Shown: in pieces, positions 7,911 to 16,751 of the stretch
Layout of the letters: every line of letters starts with the position of its first letter
How positions within the stretch are numbered: position 1 is the first letter of the stretch
Assembly: GCF_039540575.1 (NCBI RefSeq)
Contig: NZ_BAABFC010000001.1
Coordinates: 124,001-188,000 of the forward strand
Direction: 5' to 3'
DNA: 64,000 bases
DNA from: Pseudaeromonas paramecii
Lineage (GTDB): Bacteria; Pseudomonadota; Gammaproteobacteria; Enterobacterales; Aeromonadaceae
Notes under the pieces: generated by a model
Database searches by the model: none
Told to the model about the DNA's origin: nothing
Seen by the model: only the letters and a program-made list of their open reading frames with translations
Made by a program: the position numbers and the translations under genes

Positions 7911-8930
7911 TTGTCTACGCTGACGATTGCGTTAGATGTGATGGGGGGCGATCATGGCCCCTCAGTTACAGTGCCTGCCTCCGCGCAGGCACTGTCGCTT
8001 TACCCTCAATTACACCTGCTGTTGGTTGGCGATGAACGTCAACTTGCTCCACATTTGCAGCAGTCCCAGCTTCAGCATCATCCCCGTGTTCGCCTGATCC
8101 AGGCCAGTCAATCCGTTAGCATGGACGACAAGCCAGCCTATGCCTTGCGTCATTTGCCTGACTCATCCATGCGCATTGCATTGGAACTCTTGCAAGCGGG
8201 AGAGGCACAAGCCTGTGTCAGTGCCGGCAACACCGGGGCCTTGATGGGCATGGCGCGCCATGTGCTCAAGCGGGTGCACGGTGTAGAACGACCCGCCTTA
8301 ACCACCAGTATCCCCACCGTCGCCGGCGGTAAGTCTGTGTTGCTGGATCTTGGCGCCAATGTCAACTGCACCCCGGAGCACTTACATCAGTTCGCGCTGA
8401 TGGGCAGCGTGGTGGCCGAATACGTCCATGGCATCCCGCGTCCCCGGGTTGCGCTGCTCAACATTGGGGTTGAGCAGAATAAGGGCAATGATGAGGTGCG
8501 CGAAGCTGCCGCACGTTTGGCGGTAGATAGTCGCCTGAATTACACAGGCTTTATCGAGGGGGATGCGCTGTTTGCCGGTCAGGCGGACGTCATCGTCTGC
8601 GATGGCTTTGTTGGGAATATTGCCCTGAAAACGGCCGAGGGCATGGTGCGGTTGCTCAGTCAGTCTGGCGCTCAGACCCGTAGCCCTTACGCCAATTGGT
8701 TACAATGGTTGCTGCGACGTTATATGCGGCGCCGTCTGTCACACCTGAACCCCGACCAGTATAATGGCGCAAGTCTGCTAGGATTGCGGGGCATTGTGAT
8801 CAAGAGCCATGGTCGGGCTGAAATTTGCGCATTTTTCAATGCCATCGAACAAGCGATAGCCGAAGTGGACCGGTGTTTGCCCGTCCAGATCGCGCAGCGA
8901 TTTGAATCTCACACTATTACAGGCGCCTAG
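7911..8930 (+). CDS. plsX: Phosphate acyltransferase PlsX
   Basis: 339 aa. PlsX makes acyl-phosphate from acyl-ACP for phospholipid synthesis and is a peripheral membrane protein. Family hallmarks: IALDVMGGDHGP at the N-terminus, CVSAGNTGALMG, LDLGANVNC, ALLNIGVEQNKGND, VCDGFVGNIALKTAEG, and HLNPDQYNGASLLGLRGIVIKSHG near the C-terminus. The reading frame opens with TTG at 7911, placing MSTLTIALDVMGG in register with E. coli MTRLTLALDVMGG. No ATG or GTG is available at the proper place. Only a weak ribosome binding site precedes it, suggesting coupling to rpmF 22 bases upstream. Confidence 0.96.
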   Translation: MSTLTIALDVMGGDHGPSVTVPASAQALSLYPQLHLLLVGDERQLAPHLQQSQLQHHPRVRLIQASQSVSMDDKPAYALRHLPDSSMRIALELLQAGEAQACVSAGNTGALMGMARHVLKRVHGVERPALTTSIPTVAGGKSVLLDLGANVNCTPEHLHQFALMGSVVAEYVHGIPRPRVALLNIGVEQNKGNDEVREAAARLAVDSRLNYTGFIEGDALFAGQADVIVCDGFVGNIALKTAEGMVRLLSQSGAQTRSPYANWLQWLLRRYMRRRLSHLNPDQYNGASLLGLRGIVIKSHGRAEICAFFNAIEQAIAEVDRCLPVQIAQRFESHTITGA

Positions 8931-8940
8931 TCGAATTCCT

Positions 8941-9900
8941 ATGTTTACAAAAATTCTTGGAACGGGCAGTTATGTTCCCGAAACGGTACGGACCAATGCC
9001 GATCTTGAGCAGATGGTGGAAACCAGTGATGACTGGATCGTTGAGCGGACGGGTATTCGCGAGCGGCGCATCGCAGCGCCGGACGAAAATGTCGCTACCA
9101 TGGCTAAACAGGCGGCATTGTGCGCCCTAGAGGCGGCGGGTCTTCAGCCTTCGGCGCTGGATATGATCATCCTGGCCACCACCAGTTCAGACAACGCCTT
9201 CCCTTCTGCCGCCTGCGAACTACAGGGCATGCTGGATTGTCCCGGCATCCCGGCCTTTGATCTGGCTGCGGCCTGTGCAGGCTTCAGCTATGCCCTGAGT
9301 GTGGCGGATCAGTTTGTTAAGACGGGGGCGGCCCGTCATATCCTGGTGGTGGGGGCCGATGTGCTGGCCCGCACCTGCGATCCGACCGACCGAGGGACCA
9401 TCATCATCTTTGGTGATGGTGCCGGGGCCGTCGTGGTGGGCCCATCTGCCGAGCCGGGCATTTTGTCTACCCATCTGCATGCCGATGGTCGCTACGGCGA
9501 GCTGCTTAAGCTGCCCCAGGCCCAGCGCGGTATGCCTGAGGCTAGCGGCGATGCTTACATGTACATGAAGGGCAATGACGTCTTCAAGGTGGCGGTAACT
9601 CGCTTAAGTGAGATTGTCACCGAAACCCTGGAAGCCAATGGCATCGAGAAATCCGAGCTGGACTGGTTGGTGCCGCATCAAGCAAACCTCAGAATTATCA
9701 GCGCGACGGCCCGCAAGCTGGGTATGTCCATGGATCAGGTGATCCTGACGCTGGCTCAGCATGGCAATACCTCTGCCGCTTCCGTCCCCATCGCCCTGGA
9801 TGTGGGGGTGCGTGATGGTCGTATCCAGCGCGGTCAGCTGCTGCTGCTGGAGGCGTTTGGTGGTGGCTTTACCTGGGGCTCTGCACTCGTCCGCTATTAA
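8941..9900 (+). CDS. fabH: 3-oxoacyl-ACP synthase III (KAS III)
   Basis: 319 aa. FabH condenses acetyl-CoA with malonyl-ACP to begin fatty acid synthesis. The catalytic triad is visible: Cys in DLAAACAGFSYAL, His in VPHQANLRII, and Asn in HGNTSAASVP. The C-terminal GAFGGGFTWGSALVRY (here EAFGGGFTWG) is typical. The ATG at 8941 (MFTKILGTGSYVP) gives the standard length; a longer frame extends into plsX but lacks support. The gene follows plsX by 10 bases. Confidence 0.97.
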   Translation: MFTKILGTGSYVPETVRTNADLEQMVETSDDWIVERTGIRERRIAAPDENVATMAKQAALCALEAAGLQPSALDMIILATTSSDNAFPSAACELQGMLDCPGIPAFDLAAACAGFSYALSVADQFVKTGAARHILVVGADVLARTCDPTDRGTIIIFGDGAGAVVVGPSAEPGILSTHLHADGRYGELLKLPQAQRGMPEASGDAYMYMKGNDVFKVAVTRLSEIVTETLEANGIEKSELDWLVPHQANLRIISATARKLGMSMDQVILTLAQHGNTSAASVPIALDVGVRDGRIQRGQLLLLEAFGGGFTWGSALVRY

Positions 9901-9917
9901 TAAGAAGGAAACATAAG

Positions 9918-10853
9918 ATGACTAAGTTTGCTATTGCCTTCCCCGGCCAGGGGTCCCAGAGCGTAGGCATGCTCGCCGAATTGGTAGAGCAACATGCGGT
10001 GGTGAGCGAGACCTTCGCCGAGGCCAGCGAGGTGCTGGGCTACGATCTGCTTAACTTGGTGCTCAATGGGCCGGCAGACGATCTCAATAAGACCTGGCGT
10101 ACCCAACCGGCTCTGCTGACAGCATCTGTGGCCCTGTGGCGCCTGTGGCAGCAACAAGGTGGTGCGCAACCTGCCGTGCTGGCCGGTCACAGTCTGGGAG
10201 AATATTCGGCGCTGGTTTGTGCCGGCGCCCTGGCGTTTGCCGATGCCGTCAAGCTGGTCGAACTGCGTGGCCATGCCATGCAGGCAGCCGTTCCGGAAGG
10301 GGTAGGGGCCATGGCGGCCATCATTGGCCTGGACAATGACGTGATCGCAGCCAATTGCGAATTGGCGGCCCAGGGCCAGGTGGTCTCACCCGTGAACTAC
10401 AACTCACCGGGGCAGGTGGTGATCGCCGGCCATAAGGAAGCGGTGGAGCGTGCCAACGTGCTGATGAAAGAGTCGGGTGCCAAGCGTGCCTTACCCTTGC
10501 CGGTGAGCGTGCCGTCCCACTGTGCCTTGATGCAACCGGCAGCCGATAAGCTGGCCGAAGCACTGGCGACTATCGAGATCAAGGCACCGCAGATCCCGGT
10601 GATCAACAATGTGGACGTGGCCCAAGAAACGGATCCGGCCCGCATCCGTGATGCGCTGGTACGTCAGCTGTTTAGCCCGGTACGCTGGACCGAAGTGGTT
10701 GAATCCATGGCCAATGCCGGTGTGACCTACGAAATCGAGATGGGCCCGGGCAAGGTGCTGACCGGGCTGGTCAAGCGCATCGACAAGCGGGTTGAGGGCG
10801 CTGCCATCAATGATCAGGCGTCCCTGCAGGCGTGTCTGGATATGTTCAAGTAA
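9918..10853 (+). CDS. fabD: Malonyl-CoA:ACP transacylase
   Basis: 311 aa. FabD loads malonyl groups onto ACP. Motifs: FPGQGSQSVGM at the N-terminus, nucleophile Ser in GHSLGEYSAL (about residue 92), the Arg-containing VELRGHAMQ, and the catalytic His in VSVPSHCALM (about residue 200). Length is normal. An AAGAAGGAAAC ribosome binding site lies just before the ATG, 17 bases after fabH. Confidence 0.97.
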   Translation: MTKFAIAFPGQGSQSVGMLAELVEQHAVVSETFAEASEVLGYDLLNLVLNGPADDLNKTWRTQPALLTASVALWRLWQQQGGAQPAVLAGHSLGEYSALVCAGALAFADAVKLVELRGHAMQAAVPEGVGAMAAIIGLDNDVIAANCELAAQGQVVSPVNYNSPGQVVIAGHKEAVERANVLMKESGAKRALPLPVSVPSHCALMQPAADKLAEALATIEIKAPQIPVINNVDVAQETDPARIRDALVRQLFSPVRWTEVVESMANAGVTYEIEMGPGKVLTGLVKRIDKRVEGAAINDQASLQACLDMFK

Positions 10854-10864
10854 CAGGAGCGATC

Positions 10865-11599
10865 ATGAGCTTTGAAGGAAAAGTAGTATTGGTGACTGGT
10901 GCCAGTCGTGGTATCGGTCGCGCCATTGCTGAGGCCTTCGTGGCCCGTGGTGCCACCGTGGTTGGTACTGCCACCAGCGAGTCTGGTGCTCAGGCCATCG
11001 GTGCCTATCTGGGGCAATCCGGCTGCGGCATGGTTCTGAATGTCACATCAAGCGACTCTGTGGAGCAGCTTTATCAGGCCATCAAGGACAAGTTCGGTGA
11101 GGTGGATGTCCTGGTGAACAACGCCGGCATCACTCGCGACAACCTGCTGATGCGCATGAAGGACGAGGAGTGGCAGGACATCATCGACACTAACCTGACC
11201 TCCTTGTACCGCCTGACCAAGCCGGTGCTGCGTAGCATGATGAAGAAACGTCACGGACGGATCGTCAGCATTGGTTCTGTGGTGGGCACCATGGGCAATG
11301 CGGGTCAGACCAACTATGCCGCCGCCAAGGCCGGCCTGATTGGCTTTACCAAGTCGCTGGCCCGCGAAGTGGCATCACGTGGCATCACGGTCAATGCCGT
11401 GGCGCCCGGCTTCATTGAAACCGACATGACTCAGGCACTGACCGAGGAGCAACGTGCCGGCATTCTGAGTCAGGTACCGGCCAATCGGCTGGGTGATCCC
11501 AAGGAAATTGCTGCCGCCGTGCTGTTCTTGGCATCGGAGGATGCGGGCTATATCAATGGCGAAACCCTGCATGTAAATGGCGGCATGTACATGGTGTGA
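10865..11599 (+). CDS. fabG: 3-oxoacyl-ACP reductase
   Basis: 244 aa short-chain dehydrogenase that reduces 3-oxoacyl-ACP with NADPH. Seen: TGASRGIGRAIA nucleotide-binding loop (residues 12-23), VNNAGITRD, and the catalytic Ser-Tyr-Lys (SIGSVVGTMGNAGQTNYAAAKAG). The C-terminus reads GETLHVNGGMYMV, as in E. coli FabG. CAGGAG precedes the ATG at 10865 by 5 bases. It follows fabD by 11 bases. Confidence 0.97.
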   Translation: MSFEGKVVLVTGASRGIGRAIAEAFVARGATVVGTATSESGAQAIGAYLGQSGCGMVLNVTSSDSVEQLYQAIKDKFGEVDVLVNNAGITRDNLLMRMKDEEWQDIIDTNLTSLYRLTKPVLRSMMKKRHGRIVSIGSVVGTMGNAGQTNYAAAKAGLIGFTKSLAREVASRGITVNAVAPGFIETDMTQALTEEQRAGILSQVPANRLGDPKEIAAAVLFLASEDAGYINGETLHVNGGMYMV

Positions 11600-11681
11600 T
11601 CAAGGGGTTATTTGGAGTAAATCATGCTGGGAATTTGGGCGATATAGCTCTAAATTCCTGGTTTGACCACATCCATTGATC

Positions 11682-11709
11682 TTGCAATGTACGACTAATT
11701 GAATACACT
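11682..11709 (+). promoter_or_regulatory. Candidate separate promoter of acpP
   Basis: -35 TTGCAA (11682-11687), 16-base spacer, -10 TACACT (11704-11709), inside the 156-base fabG-acpP gap. ACP is far more abundant than the Fab enzymes, and an extra acpP promoter is known in E. coli, so the position is sensible. Confidence 0.45.
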
Positions 11710-11755
11710 ACAGCAACGACACGCAATCGCGTATTTCTAAAGGAAAATTCAGGTC

Positions 11756-11992
11756 ATGAGCAATATCGAAGAACGCGTAAAGAAAATCATCATCGAGCAG
11801 CTGGGCGTTAAGGAAGAAGACGTTAAGTCCGAAGCCTCTTTTGTCGATGATCTGGGCGCTGACTCTCTGGATACCGTTGAGCTGGTCATGGCTCTGGAAG
11901 AAGAATTCGATACTGAGATCCCTGACGAAGAAGCCGAAAAGATCACCACTGTTCAGGCTGCTATCGATTACATCACCTCCAATCAGGACTAA
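11756..11992 (+). CDS. acpP: Acyl carrier protein
   Basis: 78 aa, very acidic. Ser37 (counting Met1) in DLGADSLDTVELVMALEEEF is the 4'-phosphopantetheine attachment site. Near-identical to enteric AcpP. An AAAGGAAAA ribosome binding site precedes it. It is flanked upstream by its own probable promoter and downstream by a strong terminator, so it may be expressed above the level of its neighbours. Confidence 0.99.
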   Translation: MSNIEERVKKIIIEQLGVKEEDVKSEASFVDDLGADSLDTVELVMALEEEFDTEIPDEEAEKITTVQAAIDYITSNQD

Positions 11993-12002
11993 TCCCCTGT
12001 AA

Positions 12003-12034
12003 ACAGGAGCGGCCTTACGGCCGCTCCTGTTTTC
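12003..12034 (+). terminator. Strong hairpin terminator after acpP
   Basis: 12-bp perfect stem ACAGGAGCGGCC / GGCCGCTCCTGT with loop TTAC and a TTTT tail. It lies between acpP and fabF, so it should limit read-through into fabF and let acpP be highly expressed. Confidence 0.85.
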
Positions 12035-12073
12035 TTATCTCCTTTTTTTTGTTTTCCTCGCGGAGGCTTTCCT

Positions 12074-13315
12074 GTGTCAAAACGCAGAGTTGTGGTGACC
12101 GGTCTGGGTATGCTTTCTCCGGTCGGTAACAGTGCTGAACTCTCCTGGCAGGCTCTGCTCAAGGGCCAGAGTGGCATCACCAACATCGAGCACTTTGATA
12201 CCACTGACTTCCCAACCAAGTTTGCGGGTCTGGTTAAAGATTTTGATCCTGAGGCATTCGGCATCAGCAAGAAAGATGCGCGCAAGATGGATCTGTTCAT
12301 CCAATACGGCGTCGCCGCCGGTATTCAGGCCTTGGAAGATTCCGGCCTGACCATTACCGATGAGAACGCTCATCGCTGTGGCGTGTCCATCGGTTCCGGG
12401 ATCGGCGGTCTGGGGCTCATCGAGCAGAACCATACCAGCCTGATGGCCGGTGGTCCGCGCAAGCTCAGTCCCTTCTTCGTACCGTCCACCATCATCAACA
12501 TGGCATCCGGTCATCTGTCCATCATGAAGGGATTGCGTGGCCCCAACATTGCCATCACCACCGCCTGTACCTCGGGTACACATGCCATCGGTTTTGCCGC
12601 CCGCATGATCGCCTATGGTGATGCGGATGTCATGGTGGCCGGTGGTACCGAGAAGGCCTCCACGCCCATGGGCATGGGGGGCTTTGCCGCCGCCAAGGCG
12701 CTGTCTACCCGTAATGATGCCCCGCAGCAGGCCAGCCGTCCGTGGGACAAGGATCGTGATGGCTTCGTGCTGGGGGATGGTGCCGGTGTCGTGGTGCTGG
12801 AGTCTTACGAGCATGCCGTGGCCCGTGGCGCCAAGATTTACGCCGAGCTGGTTGGCTTTGGCATGAGTGGTGACGCCAATCACATGACGGCGCCACCAGA
12901 AGATGGTTCAGGTGCCGCCCAGGCCATGGTCAATGCGTTGCGCGATGCCCAGCTGGATGCCAGTTCCATTGGCTACATCAATGCCCATGGCACCTCCACG
13001 CCCCTCGGCGATCTGGCCGAACTGCGTGCCGTGAAAGCCACCTTTGGTGAGCACGCTCAGCAGTTGATGGTCAGCTCCACCAAGTCCATGACGGGTCACC
13101 TGCTGGGTGCTGCTGGGGCCATTGAGGCTATCATTACCGTGCTGGCCCTTCGGGATCAGGTGGCTCCGCCCACCATCAACCTCGACAATCCCGATGAGGA
13201 GTGCGATCTGGACCTGGTGGCCAATGTCGCCAAGCCTGCCAGTTTCGAGTACGCTCTGTCCAACTCGTTTGGCTTTGGTGGTACCAACGGCTCCTTGATC
13301 TTCAAGCGCGCCTGA
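12074..13315 (+). CDS. fabF: 3-oxoacyl-ACP synthase II (KAS II)
   Basis: 413 aa. FabF elongates acyl-ACP, notably palmitoleoyl to vaccenoyl. The Cys-His-His triad is present: TTACTSGTHAIGFA, NAHGTSTPLGD and KSMTGHLLGAAG. The C-terminal NSFGFGGTNGSLIFKR is standard. It starts with GTG at 12074 behind CGGAGG (8 bases). It is separated from acpP by a terminator and followed by another one. Confidence 0.98.
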   Translation: MSKRRVVVTGLGMLSPVGNSAELSWQALLKGQSGITNIEHFDTTDFPTKFAGLVKDFDPEAFGISKKDARKMDLFIQYGVAAGIQALEDSGLTITDENAHRCGVSIGSGIGGLGLIEQNHTSLMAGGPRKLSPFFVPSTIINMASGHLSIMKGLRGPNIAITTACTSGTHAIGFAARMIAYGDADVMVAGGTEKASTPMGMGGFAAAKALSTRNDAPQQASRPWDKDRDGFVLGDGAGVVVLESYEHAVARGAKIYAELVGFGMSGDANHMTAPPEDGSGAAQAMVNALRDAQLDASSIGYINAHGTSTPLGDLAELRAVKATFGEHAQQLMVSSTKSMTGHLLGAAGAIEAIITVLALRDQVAPPTINLDNPDEECDLDLVANVAKPASFEYALSNSFGFGGTNGSLIFKRA

Positions 13316-13332
13316 TCTGGCTGAAATGTAAG

Positions 13333-13362
13333 AAGCCTGGTACCTGGTATCAGGCTTTTTTT
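13333..13362 (+). terminator. Terminator after fabF
   Basis: Stem AAGCCTG / CAGGCTT with an 11-base loop and a T-run of seven, immediately before pabC. Confidence 0.75.
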
Positions 13363-13373
13363 ATGGGTAAAAC

Positions 13374-14192
13374 ATGCTGCTGCTTGATGGTAACCATGTC
13401 GACGGTCTGTCTCCGGCCGACCGCGGGCTAACACTGGGAGATGGTTTTTTCAGCACCATGCGGGTGAGCAACGGCCAGATCTGTCTGCTTTCCTATCATC
13501 TGGCGCGTATCCGCAACTGCCTGGCCCGGCTGCAGTTTCCAGCCCTGGAGTGGGATGTCATGGTCACGGCCATGCAGGCGCGGGCATCCCGCCTGCAGGA
13601 CGGTGTGCTGAAGATCATCGTCACCCGGGGGCAGGGGGGGCGTGGCTACAGCCCCTTGGGCTGCTCCAGGCCGACGGTGATCCTGAGCGAGTATGCCTAT
13701 CCGGCGCATTATGATACTTGGCAGGCCCAGGGGATTGTGCTGGGCGAGATCGACCAACGTCTTGGCAATCAACCGCTGCTGGCGGGGCTCAAAACCCTGG
13801 GTCGTTTGGAGCAGGTGTTGTTTAAGGCGGAGTTAGAATCCCGGGGGCTGGCCGAGGCCCTGGTATGTGATACACAGGGTCACCTGGTGGAGGCTGTCAC
13901 CGCCAATCTTTTCTGGCGCCAAGGGCAGTGCGTGTTTACCCCGGCCCTCACTCAGGCTGGCGTGGCCGGGGTGATGCGGGCCTGGTGCCTGGACCAACTG
14001 CAACGGTGGCAATGGGACGTCCAAGAGGTCAGTCAGACACCGGCGGCCTTGGTGCAGGCCGACGAGATTTGGCTCACCAATGCCTTGATGGGCCAGGTGC
14101 CCGTTGGTCAGTGGCGCGGTAGAAGCTACCCGGTAGATGGCGCTGTGTGTCGGCGTTTGCAGAAGAGTTATCACGATGAAGTTAAAGTATAA
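13374..14192 (+). CDS. pabC: Aminodeoxychorismate lyase
   Basis: 272 aa fold-type IV PLP enzyme. PabC releases pyruvate from aminodeoxychorismate to make p-aminobenzoate for folate. Seen: DRGLTLGDGFFSTMRV near the N-terminus, the PLP lysine in LLAGLKTLGRLEQVLFKAE, and EAVTANLFW. The position between fabF and mltG is the conserved one. Start ATG at 13374, right after the fabF terminator. Its last 17 bases overlap mltG. Confidence 0.94.
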   Translation: MLLLDGNHVDGLSPADRGLTLGDGFFSTMRVSNGQICLLSYHLARIRNCLARLQFPALEWDVMVTAMQARASRLQDGVLKIIVTRGQGGRGYSPLGCSRPTVILSEYAYPAHYDTWQAQGIVLGEIDQRLGNQPLLAGLKTLGRLEQVLFKAELESRGLAEALVCDTQGHLVEAVTANLFWRQGQCVFTPALTQAGVAGVMRAWCLDQLQRWQWDVQEVSQTPAALVQADEIWLTNALMGQVPVGQWRGRSYPVDGAVCRRLQKSYHDEVKV

Positions 14193-15183
14193 AGTTGTGC
14201 TGGTTATCAGCCTGTCGCTGCTGCTGTTGCTCAGTGGGCTGGCGGGCTGGAGCTACCTGCAATGGCAGCGGCTGGAGCAGATGAAGGTCGGTGATGTGCC
14301 GGCCCTGTTCAGTGTCAACAAGGGTGAGCGTGCCGGCCGCTTGGTCAGCCGCCTGGCCGCCAAGCCCACACCGGGTTGGGCCATCAGCCTCTGGCTCAAG
14401 ACCCATCCCGAGCTGACGGCCATACGTAGCGGTACCTTTGCCCTGCAAACCGGCATGTCCCTCAAAGAGGCGCTGGCGCTGATCGTGGCGGGCAAGGAAT
14501 ATCTGCTCAACGTCACCCTGGTGGAAGGCCAGCGGCTGGCGGACTGGCGCAAGACGCTGGCGCAATTGCCCCATGGCGTCTCTACCCTGGCCGGCCTGGA
14601 TGATACGGCCCTGGCCAAGGCGCTGGGTGCGGACCACGCCAGCGTCGAGGGGCTGCTGTTGCCGGAGACCTATGCCTACACGGTGGGCATGACGGATCTG
14701 GAGATACTCCAGCGTGCCTATCAGCACATGCAGGCGTTTGTTGCCAAGGCCTGGCAGACGCGCGCCGAGGGGCTGCCTTACAAGACGCCCTATGAGGCAC
14801 TGATCCTGGCCTCCATCATCGAAAAAGAGACGGCCCAGGCCAGCGAGCGGCCCCTGATCGCCTCCGTGTTTGTCAATCGACTCAAACGCGGCATGAAGCT
14901 GCAGACCGACCCGACGGTGATCTACGGCATTGGCGATCGTTATGATGGCAATATCCGTCGGCGGGATCTGCAGGATGCCAACCCGTACAATACCTATGTC
15001 ATCGATGGCCTGCCGCCCACCCCCATTGCCATGCCCAGTCGCCAGGCCATCGAGGCGGCGTTGCATCCGGCTGACAGTGACTACCTCTACTTTGTCGCCA
15101 AGGGGGAGGGCTGGCACCAGTTCTCCAAGACACTGAGCGAACATAATGCGGCGGTACGCCGTTACATCTTGGGACGCCAATGA
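14176..15183 (+). CDS. mltG: Endolytic murein transglycosylase MltG
   Basis: 335 aa. MltG (YceG) cleaves nascent peptidoglycan strands and helps set glycan length. One N-terminal transmembrane helix (about residues 6-28, VVLVISLSLLLLLSGLAGWSY) anchors a periplasmic domain. The catalytic Glu is in LASIIEKETAQ (around residue 218), and NPYNTYVIDGLPPTPI is the conserved C-terminal block. The ATG at 14176 is chosen because it gives the usual short cytoplasmic MKLKYK tail; it lies inside the end of pabC. The stop overlaps tmk (ATGA). Confidence 0.95.
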   Translation: MKLKYKVVLVISLSLLLLLSGLAGWSYLQWQRLEQMKVGDVPALFSVNKGERAGRLVSRLAAKPTPGWAISLWLKTHPELTAIRSGTFALQTGMSLKEALALIVAGKEYLLNVTLVEGQRLADWRKTLAQLPHGVSTLAGLDDTALAKALGADHASVEGLLLPETYAYTVGMTDLEILQRAYQHMQAFVAKAWQTRAEGLPYKTPYEALILASIIEKETAQASERPLIASVFVNRLKRGMKLQTDPTVIYGIGDRYDGNIRRRDLQDANPYNTYVIDGLPPTPIAMPSRQAIEAALHPADSDYLYFVAKGEGWHQFSKTLSEHNAAVRRYILGRQ

Positions 15184-15812
15184 GCCAGGGAAAATTTATC
15201 GTCATTGAGGGGCTCGAAGGCGCCGGCAAGAGCAGCGCCGTCGCCTATGTGGAAGCCTGGTTGCGCGCCCGTGGTATTCAAACCATAGAAAAGACCCGGG
15301 AGCCCGGCGGCACCCCGCTGGCCGAGCGGATGCGAACCCTGGTCAAGGAGGTGCATGATGAACCCTTGACCATGCAGGCCGAGCTGCTGCTGATGTATGC
15401 CGCCCGGGTGCAATTGGTGGAGAACCGCATCAAGCCGGCGCTGGCGGCCGGTCACTGGGTCATTGGCGATCGCCATGATCTCTCCTCCCAAGCCTATCAG
15501 GGCGGCGGCCGTGGCATCTCAGCGTCGCTCATCAGCCAGATCAAACAGGCGGTACTCGGGGACTTTGCCCCGGATCTGACTCTGTATCTGGACATAGATC
15601 CGGCCCTCGGCCTGGCACGGGCCAGCGCGCGGGGGGAGCTGGATCGTATTGAGCAGGAACAGCTGAGCTTCTTCGAGCGTACCCGGGCCCGTTATCAGCA
15701 GCTGGCCGCCGAGGATCCGCGGATCTTCACGGTGCAGGCACAGCTGACGCCTGAACAGGTACGGGCGCAAATCCATCAGATACTGGAGCAGCAGCTGTGT
15801 ATCCCTGGCTGA
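15180..15812 (+). CDS. tmk: Thymidylate kinase
   Basis: 210 aa. Phosphorylates dTMP to dTDP. P-loop GLEGAGKSS at residues 11-19, the DR(H/Y) motif in GDRHDLSSQAYQGGGRG, and a LID region with ARGELDRIEQEQLSFF. Starts four bases before the end of mltG and ends inside holB, so three genes are translationally linked. Confidence 0.97.
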   Translation: MSQGKFIVIEGLEGAGKSSAVAYVEAWLRARGIQTIEKTREPGGTPLAERMRTLVKEVHDEPLTMQAELLLMYAARVQLVENRIKPALAAGHWVIGDRHDLSSQAYQGGGRGISASLISQIKQAVLGDFAPDLTLYLDIDPALGLARASARGELDRIEQEQLSFFERTRARYQQLAAEDPRIFTVQAQLTPEQVRAQIHQILEQQLCIPG

Positions 15813-16750
15813 GCCCCCATTGGCAGCAATTTTTACACGGCGCCCAGCAAGGCCGGCTGGCTCATGGCTGGCTGCTGTGTGGTGCCAGCGGGTCGGGCAA
15901 GGGCGAGCTGGCGCGGCGCTTTGCCAACCAGGTGTTATGCCAGTCCCCGAACCAGGGGGCGCCCTGTGGTCATTGTCACGCCTGCACCCTGCTGGCCCGC
16001 GGTCATCATCCGGATCTGCACCAGCCTGAGGTGTCCGGTCGCAGCCTGGGGGTTGATACCATACGGGAGCTCATCGGCCAGTTGAGCGTCAGCCCTCAGT
16101 TGGGGCGGGCCAAGGTGGCCATTTTGCCCCAGGCCCAGCGCATGACGGAGTCGGCGGCCAATGCGCTGCTCAAGACCCTCGAAGAGCCACCAGGGGCGGC
16201 TTACCTGTTTTTGCTGACCGATCAACCCAATGCGTTGCTGCCCACCATCGTCAGTCGCTGTCGGCGTCTGTTGGTTCAGCCAGACGAAGCCAGCGCCCTG
16301 GTCTGGCTTCGGCAGCAGCCGGCCGGGCAGGGCGCCTCGGCCATGCATCTGCGCCTGAATCAGGGGGCGCCGCTGGCCACGCTTGCCTATCTGGATGCGG
16401 GCCATGAGGCGCAGCGCCAGCAGCTGTGTCAGCTGCTGGCGGCCCTGGCCCAGAGCCCCTGGCGCCTGGGCGAGGTGCAAAAGCAGTTGGAAACTCTGCC
16501 ACTGGGCCTGCACTGGCTGCAGCTATTGCTGCTTGATGCCCTCAAGCGTCAGCAGGGCCTTGCCCCGGCGGCGCTGGTGATGCAGGATTCCCGCCCCTTG
16601 CTGGACTGGCTTGCGGCCAAGCCGTCTACCCAGCTGCTGCGGCTGTTGCGTGGCTTGGGGCGCTTGCAGGAGGCACGGCAAAATCCGCTGTTCAATGTGT
16701 CGTTGGGCCTGTTGGACTGGCTCAACGATCTGCTTATTGAGGAGAAGTAA
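15797..16750 (+). CDS. holB: DNA polymerase III subunit delta prime
   Basis: 317 aa. HolB is part of the clamp-loader complex. A zinc module CxxCxxC (PCGHCHAC with an upstream Cys) lies at about residues 48-64, followed by SANALLKTLEEPP and VSRCRRL. The N-terminal loop GASGSGKGELA resembles a Walker A site but ends in Gly rather than Ser/Thr; E. coli delta prime does not bind ATP productively. It opens with GTG at 15797, inside tmk, giving VYPWLSP, which aligns with E. coli RWYPWLRP. Confidence 0.94.
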   Translation: MYPWLSPHWQQFLHGAQQGRLAHGWLLCGASGSGKGELARRFANQVLCQSPNQGAPCGHCHACTLLARGHHPDLHQPEVSGRSLGVDTIRELIGQLSVSPQLGRAKVAILPQAQRMTESAANALLKTLEEPPGAAYLFLLTDQPNALLPTIVSRCRRLLVQPDEASALVWLRQQPAGQGASAMHLRLNQGAPLATLAYLDAGHEAQRQQLCQLLAALAQSPWRLGEVQKQLETLPLGLHWLQLLLLDALKRQQGLAPAALVMQDSRPLLDWLAAKPSTQLLRLLRGLGRLQEARQNPLFNVSLGLLDWLNDLLIEEK

Positions 16751-16751
16751 C

